Of a stretch of 25,444 nucleotides of DNA, positions 14,738 through 20,752 are shown piece by piece. How positions within the stretch are numbered: the stretch's first letter is position 1; each line of letters starts with the position of its first letter. A program made the position numbers and the translations under genes. A model generated the notes under the pieces. It worked only from the letters and a program-made list of their open reading frames with translations. It made no database searches and was not told where the DNA came from. Origin of the DNA: Minisyncoccota bacterium (GTDB lineage: Bacteria; Patescibacteriota; Microgenomatia; UBA1400; PJMF01); the NCBI GenBank assembly GCA_012799795.1, contig JAAZKO010000059.1, forward strand, positions 1-25,444. The letters are read 5' to 3'.

Positions 14738-15412
14738 CTATTTTTTATTTTTGGAATTGAGGATTTCCAGAACTCCTCCAATTAGGATTGTAGCAAATAA
14801 GATTTCTGCTATTTCTTCAATAGTGATCAATTTAAAATAAAGATCACTACTGTATAAACCAGAGGAACTAAGAATTTCAGTGATGAGGATAATTGGCAGG
14901 AGAATGCTGCTTATAGCAATTATCAAAGCAACACTTTTAAATTTTGCTTGAAAGTAGTGAAACCAATAGCCACTCCAAAAAAAATAAATAAGAATTGCTG
15001 GCAAGTAATAAATTATCCAAAGTGAAGAATGATAGCCAAGCTTTTGAGAGGCGTCGACTACGGTTTCTGGACGAAAGAAAGCTAGAAATTCGAAAATTCG
15101 ATAAATATTTTCGTGAATTTCCAGCAACTCATCAAATCCTAAAACAAGAAAAAAAATTGAGATAGGCAAAATGAAGCCGATTATTTTTTTAGGAAATTTT
15201 TGCTCTTTAATATTTATTAAAAAGTAAAAAGCTAAAAAGATTAACTTTGCGGACTGATAAACGGTTGGTAAATTGCGTTCATGGTCTAAATTAAAAAAGG
15301 TTTGATTTTTGCCAAATAGCAAGTGTAGCCCAATGATAAACAAATCACTAAGTAATAAAATTAAAAAAACGTTTTTGTTCTTTTTAATAATATTGATGGT
15401 ATATTTTTTCAC
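14738..15412 (-). CDS. Multi-pass membrane protein of unknown function
   Basis: About 224 residues with six or so hydrophobic helices (VFLILLLSDLFIIGLHLLF, LIFLAFYFLI, ILPISIFFLVLGF and others). Two membrane-edge clusters of acidic and His residues stand out: LGFDELLEIHENI (residues ~110-122 from this start) and TIEEIAEILFA near the C-terminus. Such Asp/Glu/His clusters could bind a metal, but I do not recognise the family. I prefer the GTG at 15412, seven bases after TATACT. An upstream TTG at 15451 would add 13 residues but precedes that -10. It is convergent with the cupin gene. Confidence 0.6.
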   Translation of the reverse strand: MKKYTINIIKKNKNVFLILLLSDLFIIGLHLLFGKNQTFFNLDHERNLPTVYQSAKLIFLAFYFLINIKEQKFPKKIIGFILPISIFFLVLGFDELLEIHENIYRIFEFLAFFRPETVVDASQKLGYHSSLWIIYYLPAILIYFFWSGYWFHYFQAKFKSVALIIAISSILLPIILITEILSSSGLYSSDLYFKLITIEEIAEILFATILIGGVLEILNSKNKK

Positions 15413-15419
15413 TTTTAAT

Positions 15420-15425
15420 AGTATA
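15420..15425 (-). promoter_or_regulatory. -10 box before the membrane-protein gene
   Basis: TATACT on the minus strand, seven bases from the GTG at 15412, which fits leaderless transcription. Confidence 0.4.
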
Positions 15426-15465
15426 TGAAAAAAAAGAAGATTAGACCACAAGGAGAACTTATTAA

Positions 15466-15474
15466 TGATATAAT
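15466..15474 (+). promoter_or_regulatory. Extended -10 promoter of the aminotransferase leader
   Basis: TGATATAAT with seven bases to the ATG of the leader peptide at 15482. Transcription would start at or within a base or two of this AUG. Confidence 0.6.
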
Positions 15475-15481
15475 CACAGCA

Positions 15482-15559
15482 ATGTCGTTATCAAATAACA
15501 CTTACCACAGCGCTTGGTATTACTTCCCCACTGGGAGGTCTGTGTTTTTGATGCAATAA
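15482..15559 (+). CDS. Leader peptide rich in aromatic residues (attenuator sensor)
   Basis: A 25-codon ORF (ATG at 15482, TAA at 15557-15559) between a promoter and an intrinsic terminator. It contains TYHSAWYYF: Tyr8, His9, Trp12, Tyr13, Tyr14, Phe15, plus Phe22. Seven of 25 residues are Tyr, Trp, Phe or His, far above chance in this setting. The Trp-Tyr-Tyr-Phe codons (15515-15526) lie immediately before or within the 5' arm of the first hairpin, where a stalled ribosome would disrupt it, as in trp, phe and his leaders. The AUG is at the predicted transcript 5' end, so translation would be leaderless. The peptide itself probably has no function. Confidence 0.7.
   Translation: MSLSNNTYHSAWYYFPTGRSVFLMQ
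15506..15544 (+). promoter_or_regulatory. Attenuator hairpin 1:2 (anti-antiterminator)
   Basis: Outer stem CACAG (15506-15510) with CTGTG (15540-15544), and inner stem ACTTCCC (15522-15528) with GGGAGGT (15533-15539) over a CACT loop. Its 3' half (15534-15544) can instead pair with 15583-15593 (GGAGGT with ACCTCC and TGTG with CACA, one mismatch between), forming an antiterminator. Confidence 0.65.
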
Positions 15560-15585
15560 TTTCATAATAATTTAGCAAATATCAC

Positions 15586-15610
15586 AAACCTCCTTGAAGG
15601 AGGTTTTTTT
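15586..15610 (+). terminator. Attenuator terminator that also hides the aminotransferase SD
   Basis: AAACCTCC-TTGAA-GGAGGTTT (15586-15606) running into a T tract to 15610. The ATG at 15611 follows at once. AAGGAGG in the 3' arm is the best Shine-Dalgarno in the region, seven bases before that ATG, so the hairpin can both end transcription and block initiation. Confidence 0.85.
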
Positions 15611-16699
15611 ATGTGTGGAAAGGAAAAAATGAAAAAACAAAAACTATTTCAGCCAAGAGCTATGCAAAAACTCTATGCTCTCACTGAGAAAAGAGCAATA
15701 GACTTATCATTGAGTGAAAATCCTTTAGGCTGTTCTCCCCGGGTTTCTAGTGCTTTGAAAAAAATACGAGTGGATTTTAATAATTACCCTTCGCCCAATG
15801 CCAAACAATTACGGAAAAAACTAGCTCAAAAGTTTGGTCTAAATGAGAATAACTTTTTTGTAGCCAATGGTTCTGAATCAATCATTAATGATTTGCCAAA
15901 GGTTTTTTGTGATATTGGAGATGAAGCAATAATCCCTGAATTAACATTTCCAATGTTTAGGGTTTCTTGCGAATTGACTGGATTAAAGGTAATTTTAGTA
16001 AAAATGACTGGTGCTTTAGGTATTAATTTATCAAAAATGCTTAAAAACATCTCCAGCCGCACAAAGATGGTTTTTTTATGCAATCCCAACAACCCAACAG
16101 GATCAATTTTATTAAAAGACGAAATTGTCAAGTTCGTAAGACAAGTGCCACAAAATGTACTAGTTGTTGTCGATGAAGCTAATATCGAATTCGGAGGAGA
16201 ATCTGTAATTAATGAGCTTATTAATCAGGATAATTTAATCGTACTAAGGACTTTGTCTAAGGGTTTTGGTTTAGCAACACTCAGAATCGGTTTTGCTGTC
16301 GCCAATAAAAATATTATCCAAAAATTAGAAGAAGAAACACCGATTTTTCAAATTAGTGGAATTAGTGAACAGTTAGCTTGTATCGCTTTGGACGACGACG
16401 ATTTTTTACAAAGAACAAAACGATTTGTTGCTGCTCAGCGCGTATTTTTAAAAAAAGAGCTTAAGAAACTTGGTTTTACAGTTTCTCCAAGTGAAGCAAA
16501 TAATTTATTTATAAGATTGCCTTTGTTTCTGTCAGTTAAGCAATTTGTAGATAAATTAAGCAAAAAAGGAGTGTCTGTTATTGTTGGTTCAAATTTTAAT
16601 GGTTTTGATGATTCTTTTTTTAGAATAAGTGTTAGGGATGCAAAAACCAATAAGATGTTTATTCAAAAAATAAAGGAGATTGTCGAAGAAGCTGTGTGA
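15611..16699 (+). CDS. HisC-like class I/II aminotransferase, probably aromatic
   Basis: A 362-residue PLP-dependent enzyme of the histidinol-phosphate/aromatic aminotransferase group. LSLSENPLGCSPRV is the N-terminal substrate segment. Next come ANGSESIINDL (cofactor phosphate region), CNPNNPTGS, VVVDEANIEFGGES, the PLP lysine in TLSKGFGLATLRIGFAV, and a C-terminal Arg in FFRISVRDA that would bind the substrate carboxylate. The family's usual DEAY is DEAN here, so the Tyr near the PLP ring is lost. Starts at 15611 (SD inside the terminator hairpin) and 15629 (SD AAAGGA) are both possible. The aromatic leader peptide upstream points to Tyr/Phe/Trp or His as the controlled amino acid. It appears monocistronic; tRNA-Glu on the other strand follows. 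Confidence 0.85.
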   Translation: MCGKEKMKKQKLFQPRAMQKLYALTEKRAIDLSLSENPLGCSPRVSSALKKIRVDFNNYPSPNAKQLRKKLAQKFGLNENNFFVANGSESIINDLPKVFCDIGDEAIIPELTFPMFRVSCELTGLKVILVKMTGALGINLSKMLKNISSRTKMVFLCNPNNPTGSILLKDEIVKFVRQVPQNVLVVVDEANIEFGGESVINELINQDNLIVLRTLSKGFGLATLRIGFAVANKNIIQKLEEETPIFQISGISEQLACIALDDDDFLQRTKRFVAAQRVFLKKELKKLGFTVSPSEANNLFIRLPLFLSVKQFVDKLSKKGVSVIVGSNFNGFDDSFFRISVRDAKTNKMFIQKIKEIVEEAV

Positions 16700-16730
16700 A
16701 CAAGAATCAATGTGTACGTGTTTGTTAATA

Positions 16731-16805
16731 TGGTGACCCCATGGGGAATCGAACCCCAGTTGCCGGGATGAAAACCCGATGTCCTAACCGCTAGACGATG
16801 GGGCC
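16731..16805 (-). tRNA. tRNA-Glu (anticodon TTC)
   Basis: Minus strand: acceptor GGCCCCA/TGGGGTC, anticodon loop TTTTCAT on stem TCGGG/CCCGG, T-arm CTGGGG/CCCC with loop TTCGATT, and an encoded CCA end. It lies four bases after the YraN-like gene, so it may be cut from the rplS-yraN transcript. Confidence 0.95.
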
Positions 16806-16809
16806 AGGT

Positions 16810-17232
16810 TTAAAGCCAAGTTATGTTTTTAAAGTGTCTAATTTTTAAATTTTGGCTTTGTAAATTACCAACTAAAGATATGATATCAAATCGCCACGCT
16901 TTTGGAAACTTTTGTTTTTTTAGCCATTGTTTGGCAACTATTTGCATTGATAATATTTTTTTATAATCAACGGCGTCACTCCCCTCTCCAAAACGATTGT
17001 TTTTCCTCCACTTAACCTCAGTAAAAACATATTCATCATACTGAAGGTCGAGAGCAATAATGTCTAATTCGTGGTTTTTAAAGCGAAGATTGCGAGCCAA
17101 AATTTGGTAATTATTTTTTGTTAAAAATGCACTAGCAATTGTTTCTGCTAAACAACCCTGTTTAAAGGATAAATTACTGAGTAATTTTTTCGAAAAGATT
17201 TTTTTCTTTAATTTTACTGGCGGCTTTGCCAA
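16810..17232 (-). CDS. YraN/UPF0102-family nuclease-like protein
   Basis: About 140 residues with the UPF0102 pattern: KQGCLAETIASAFLTKNNYQIL, ARNLRFKNHELDIIALD (Glu and Asp), VFTEVKWRKN (ExK) and a late RFDIIS. This is a small endonuclease-type fold of the PD-(D/E)xK superfamily; the cellular role is not established. There is no ATG, GTG or TTG after the rplS stop, so the start must lie inside rplS. I chose the TTG at 17232 (a GTG at 17241 and an ATG at 17271 also exist). That gives a 59-base out-of-frame overlap with rplS and suggests translational coupling. tRNA-Glu follows directly. Confidence 0.75.
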   Translation of the reverse strand: MAKPPVKLKKKIFSKKLLSNLSFKQGCLAETIASAFLTKNNYQILARNLRFKNHELDIIALDLQYDEYVFTEVKWRKNNRFGEGSDAVDYKKILSMQIVAKQWLKKQKFPKAWRFDIISLVGNLQSQNLKIRHFKNITWL

Positions 17233-17521
17233 CTTTATCACGCAAGTAATATAGCTTACTGCGACGTACATCTCCCTGACGTTTAACCTCAATCTTTTTA
17301 ATGCTAGGCATAGCTAATGGAAAGATTTTTTCTACACCAATACTGTTAGCAGCAATTTTACGCACGGTAAGACTTTTATTTAATTCACGATTTTTAATAG
17401 CAATGACTATACCTTCAAAAATTTGAATTCTTTTTTTCTCTCCTTCAGCGATTTCTTGATGAACACGGACCAAATCACCAATGTTGATAGTTTGCTCGTT
17501 ATATATAAAATTTATTGCCAT
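17174..17521 (-). CDS. rplS: Large ribosomal subunit protein bL19
   Basis: A 115-residue protein with the bL19 pattern: IGDLVRVHQEIAEGEKKRIQIFEGIVIAIKN, LTVRKIAANSIGVEKIFPL, PSIKKIEVKRQGDVRRSKLYYLRD. Length is normal. It sits at the 30S-50S interface. ATG at 17521 is 11 bases after the -10 TACAAT. Its 3' end overlaps the YraN-like gene in another frame. In many bacteria rplS is in a trmD operon, which is absent here. Confidence 0.96.
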   Translation of the reverse strand: MAINFIYNEQTINIGDLVRVHQEIAEGEKKRIQIFEGIVIAIKNRELNKSLTVRKIAANSIGVEKIFPLAMPSIKKIEVKRQGDVRRSKLYYLRDKVGKAASKIKEKNLFEKITQ

Positions 17522-17532
17522 AACAAGCGGAT

Positions 17533-17562
17533 ATTGTAACAGAGTTGTTATTGATTTGGCAA
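17533..17562 (-). promoter_or_regulatory. Promoter of rplS
   Basis: Minus strand TTGCCA (17557-17562), 18-base spacer ending in TGT, TACAAT (17533-17538). The start would fall a few bases before the ATG. Confidence 0.55.
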
Positions 17563-17575
17563 GCAGAAAAGATCT

Positions 17576-19303
17576 TTATTTTTGCTTTTTCTTAGATTTT
17601 TTTTCAGACTCTTTTAAAATTGCTTTTAAATATTCTATGAAAATTGGATGAGGTGTCAGTGGCTTAGATTTATATTCTGGATGAGATTGGGTAGCTAAAA
17701 AGAAAGGATGGTCCTTTTTAGAAAGTTCAATGACCTCCACAAAAAAATCATCGGGACTAGTTCCAGAAATGATAAAACCCTTTTTTTCTAAAGCTTGGCG
17801 ATACTGATTATTAAATTCAAAGCGGTGACGATGCCTTTCTGAAATTAAAGCTTTTTTTTCATTTTTGAATGCGTGATGTTTTTTATAGATTCGATAAGCT
17901 AAAGTATCTTTTTTGAGTACACAATCATAGGCTCCAAGCCTCATGCTAGATTTATTACTTTTAATTTTTTGATATTTTTTATCAAAAGGAATAGCGTGAA
18001 TTATTGGGTGTTTAGTTTTTGGATTAACTTCTTTAGTGTGCGCTTCTTTAAGACCAAGTACATTTCTAGCAAACTCAATTGAAGCAAGTTGCATGCCGTA
18101 GCACAAACCTAGATAAGGAACTTTTTGTTCACGCGCATATTGAATAGCATTAATTTTGCCCTCAACCCCTCTTTTACCCCAGCCAATTGGCACAATTATT
18201 CCTTCGGCTTTTTCTAATTCGTTTAGTGCTTTTTTATCTTTTTTTTCTAGTTTTTCTGCATCGATAAAACTAATTTTTATCTCAACTCCCTCCTGCCAAG
18301 CGGCATGATTGATGGCCTCCAACAAGGAGGCATATGAATCTTTAAGCTCAAAGTCTCCACTTTTAATATATTTAGCAATAATGGCAATAGTAAGCTTTTT
18401 ATCTTTTTTGCTATAAATTTTTTTTACCATTGCTTGCCAGTCTTTAAGTTGAATTTTTTTATCAGAGAGTTTTAGTTTTTTGAGCACTTTACTGCCAAAA
18501 TGCTGCTCTTTAAAAATTAAAGGAATCTCATATATTGATTTACAATCAGGATTGGAAATAATTTCCTCTTTTTCCATGTTGCAAAAATAAGCTACTTTTT
18601 CTTTGCGCTTGTCATCAATACGGGTTGTGCCTCGACCAACAATAAAATCTGGTTGAATACTCATTGAATTGAGGGTTTTAACCGACAATTGAGTTGGTTT
18701 GGATTTAAGTTCGTTAAGATGAGCGGGATTGGGAAAATAGGTAACATGAATAATAATTAAATCATTTGGCAGGGTCATCTTCATAATACGATAAGCTTCG
18801 TAATAGATGATATTTTGATATTCTCCAACAGTTCCTCCCAATTCCACCAAACAAACATCATATCCTTTGCCGGCCGCTTGGATGCGCTTAATTACTTCTT
18901 CAGGAACGTATGGAATAGCATCAACCGTTACCCCCTCATATTTCAGTTTTTTTGCTTTTTCAATGACGCTGCTATAAACCTGACCCATAGTTACAAAGTT
19001 TTTATAGCCAACTTCCTCATCAAGAAATCTTTCGTAAGAGCCTAAGTCTAAATCAGCTTCTAAACCATCATCGCAAAGAAAAACATCACCGTGCTCAACG
19101 GGATTAATATTGCCAGAATCTAGATTGAGATAATTTTCACACTTAATATTAGTGACACTATAACCATGAGCTTTAAGTACAACTCCTAATGAGGCGGCAG
19201 TAATGCCTTTGCCTAAGCCAGATAAAACACCTCCAGAAACAAAAACATATTTTGTCGGATGTTTTTTGGCAGCTTGTTGGAGAAATCCGCGAATATTAAG
19301 CAT
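17576..19303 (-). CDS. pyrG: CTP synthase
   Basis: About 575 residues. It makes CTP from UTP, ATP and glutamine. The N-terminal synthetase domain begins TKYVFVSGGVLSGLGKGITAASLG (P-loop) and includes NLDSGNINPVEHGDVFLCDDG, ELGGTVGEYQNI, KSKPTQLSVKTL and SIYEIPL. The C-terminal glutaminase domain has VPIGWGKRGVEGK, the nucleophile Cys in LGLCYGMQLASIEFARN, and the His-Glu pair in TQSHPEYKS. An N-terminal extension of ~16 residues precedes the usual start. The final ~15 residues are Lys/Ser-rich. ATG at 19303, or GTG one codon earlier, follows a TATAAT by 11 or 8 bases. It is divergent from the adenosyltransferase. Confidence 0.96.
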   Translation of the reverse strand: MLNIRGFLQQAAKKHPTKYVFVSGGVLSGLGKGITAASLGVVLKAHGYSVTNIKCENYLNLDSGNINPVEHGDVFLCDDGLEADLDLGSYERFLDEEVGYKNFVTMGQVYSSVIEKAKKLKYEGVTVDAIPYVPEEVIKRIQAAGKGYDVCLVELGGTVGEYQNIIYYEAYRIMKMTLPNDLIIIHVTYFPNPAHLNELKSKPTQLSVKTLNSMSIQPDFIVGRGTTRIDDKRKEKVAYFCNMEKEEIISNPDCKSIYEIPLIFKEQHFGSKVLKKLKLSDKKIQLKDWQAMVKKIYSKKDKKLTIAIIAKYIKSGDFELKDSYASLLEAINHAAWQEGVEIKISFIDAEKLEKKDKKALNELEKAEGIIVPIGWGKRGVEGKINAIQYAREQKVPYLGLCYGMQLASIEFARNVLGLKEAHTKEVNPKTKHPIIHAIPFDKKYQKIKSNKSSMRLGAYDCVLKKDTLAYRIYKKHHAFKNEKKALISERHRHRFEFNNQYRQALEKKGFIISGTSPDDFFVEVIELSKKDHPFFLATQSHPEYKSKPLTPHPIFIEYLKAILKESEKKSKKKQK

Positions 19304-19314
19304 CACGGAATTCT

Positions 19315-19320
19315 ATTATA
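19315..19320 (-). promoter_or_regulatory. -10 box of pyrG
   Basis: TATAAT on the minus strand, with TTTTCA (19338-19343) 17 bases upstream. This -35 shares bases with the -35 of the divergent adenosyltransferase promoter. Confidence 0.5.
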
Positions 19321-19336
19321 GTTAGCTTTTAGCTAT

Positions 19337-19364
19337 TTGAAAAGATACAAAAAGAAATTAGAAT
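19337..19364 (+). promoter_or_regulatory. Promoter of the cobalamin adenosyltransferase gene
   Basis: TTGAAA (19337-19342), 16 bases, TAGAAT (19359-19364), then eight bases to the ATG, so the transcript is nearly leaderless. Confidence 0.5.
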
Positions 19365-19372
19365 AGGTAAGT

Positions 19373-19942
19373 ATGAAAAAAATTTACAGTAAAACTGGAG
19401 ACAACGGAGAAACTAGACTAATTAATGCTGAAAAGCTGGCAAAGAACAGTTTGGTGTTTGAAGTGTTGGGTACTTTGGATGAATTTAATGCGAGTTTAGG
19501 ACTGTTGCTTTCTAATTGGGAAGAGACTTTATCAGTTAACAAAGAGCAATTGGATTTAGAAAACCTAGCTTTAGAAAAAAAATTTCTATTTAATTTACAA
19601 AAACAACTTTTTAAGTTAGGGGCTGAGATAGCTAAGTCACCAGACGTTAAATTAGAAAATAGCTTTTTGAGCAAAATGGAAGAACAGATAGATAATTTAC
19701 AAAAAAAATTAGGAAAAGATTTTTGGAGTAATTTTGTTTTGCCAGGTGGGAGCCAGTTGGCTGCCCAAGCGGATATAGCACGTACTATTTGTCGGCGATT
19801 AGAAAGAAGACTGGTTGCTCTTGATGCTGAAAGAGATTTGCGAGATGTCTTAATAAAATTTGTTAATAGAACTAGTGATTATCTTTATATTTTGCGATCT
19901 TATATTAATCACCAACTGCAAATTAAAGAAATAGCTGCTTAG
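19373..19942 (+). CDS. Cob(I)alamin adenosyltransferase, PduO type
   Basis: A 189-residue helical-bundle protein that transfers adenosyl from ATP to cobalamin or related corrinoids. The ATP-binding N-terminus is KIYSKTGDNGETRL. FEVLGTLDEFNASLG follows. The signature helix is FVLPGGSQLAAQADIARTICRRLERR, where the usual His (AA..H.AR) is Asp. FVNRTSDYLYILRSYIN ends the core. An insertion around residues 60-80 is Lys/Leu-rich. No B12 synthesis gene is visible here, so it would serve salvage and an adenosylcobalamin enzyme elsewhere. Divergent from pyrG and convergent with lexA (8-base gap). Confidence 0.9.
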   Translation: MKKIYSKTGDNGETRLINAEKLAKNSLVFEVLGTLDEFNASLGLLLSNWEETLSVNKEQLDLENLALEKKFLFNLQKQLFKLGAEIAKSPDVKLENSFLSKMEEQIDNLQKKLGKDFWSNFVLPGGSQLAAQADIARTICRRLERRLVALDAERDLRDVLIKFVNRTSDYLYILRSYINHQLQIKEIAA

Positions 19943-19950
19943 AGTATTTT

Positions 19951-20571
19951 TTAGTAGCGAAATTTACGAATTAGACCGACCACGCGACCCTGAATTTGCA
20001 CATTGGTGGCATAAATGGGACTCATAGTTGAGTTAGCTGGCTCAAGTCTGATACGAGTGACTTCTTTATAAAAACGTTTGAGGGTAGCTAAACCGTTATC
20101 TAATAAAGCAACTACTAGATCACCATTATTAACCTCGGGAGTTTCTTCAATTACCACATAGTCTCCGTCATCAATATGATCCTCAATCATTGATTTACCC
20201 TTAACCTGCAAAATAAAGGCTCTTTTTTTACCAGAAATCATTTCGGGAGAGACCTTAAAACTAGCTTCTGGATCCTCATGAGCTTCAATTGGAGCTCCAG
20301 CAGCAATGTAACCCAAAAACGGCAAATCAACGCTATCAGTGATGTTGAGGAAGGTTCTATCGATTAGCTCTATGCCTCGTACAGCTCCCACATGTTTTCG
20401 AATAATTTTTTTACGTTGAAGTGCTTCCAAATGCTCATGAACGGTGGCTAAAGAAGAAACACCAATTGAATTAGCAATTTCTTTTAAAGTTGGTGCATAT
20501 CCATTTTTTTGAATATACTGAGCAATGAAATCGACGATTTGTCTTTGTCTTTTATATAAAGTGACTGCCAT
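19951..20571 (-). CDS. lexA: LexA repressor
   Basis: About 206 residues. The N-terminal winged helix-turn-helix (QRQIVDFIAQYIQKNGYAPTLKEIANSIGVSSLATVHEHLEAL) binds SOS operators. The self-cleavage site is the Ala-Gly in GYIAAGAPIEAHE. The catalytic Ser is in VKGKSMIEDHIDDGDYVVI and the Lys in NGLATLKRFYK, in normal order and spacing. The protein therefore looks fully able to undergo RecA-stimulated autocleavage. ATG at 20571; the frame opens 21 codons earlier at a TTG, but those residues precede the domain. Upstream lies a palindrome next to a TATAAT, a candidate autoregulatory operator. It is divergent from the VTT gene. Confidence 0.95.
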   Translation of the reverse strand: MAVTLYKRQRQIVDFIAQYIQKNGYAPTLKEIANSIGVSSLATVHEHLEALQRKKIIRKHVGAVRGIELIDRTFLNITDSVDLPFLGYIAAGAPIEAHEDPEASFKVSPEMISGKKRAFILQVKGKSMIEDHIDDGDYVVIEETPEVNNGDLVVALLDNGLATLKRFYKEVTRIRLEPANSTMSPIYATNVQIQGRVVGLIRKFRY

Positions 20572-20648
20572 AGACCCGATACTTTCACTAATTAATAACG
20601 AATAATAACCATAAAATAAACGAATTTGTCCCAAAACTCAACTAGCAA

Positions 20649-20677
20649 ATTATATATCAAAAAATATCAAAAGATAT
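20649..20677 (-). promoter_or_regulatory. lexA promoter with ATATC-N4-GATAT palindrome
   Basis: Minus-strand TATAAT (20649-20654). Nine bases upstream is the perfect inverted repeat ATATC-AAAA-GATAT (20664-20677), covering the spacer and -35. The 5-4-5 geometry is the same as in Gram-positive LexA boxes, though the bases differ. Additional half sites (ATATC, GATAC) flank it. Confidence 0.4.
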
Positions 20678-20714
20678 AAAAAGATACTTTTACTTATAAA
20701 TAGAAAAATTGCTA

Positions 20715-20743
20715 CTGACTTATTAAATAAGTTCGGCTATACT
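20715..20743 (+). promoter_or_regulatory. Promoter of the VTT/DedA gene with an internal palindrome
   Basis: CTGACT (20715-20720), 17-base spacer, TATACT (20738-20743), then nine bases to the ATG. The spacer region holds a perfect palindrome ACTTATT-A-AATAAGT (20718-20732), a possible operator. Confidence 0.45.
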
Positions 20744-20752
20744 TTTTAGGTT

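Noticed and set aside
20572..20634. TTG-initiated 21-residue extension of LexA
   Set aside because: LexA begins just before the winged helix; the extension has no counterpart in the family and a rare start codon.
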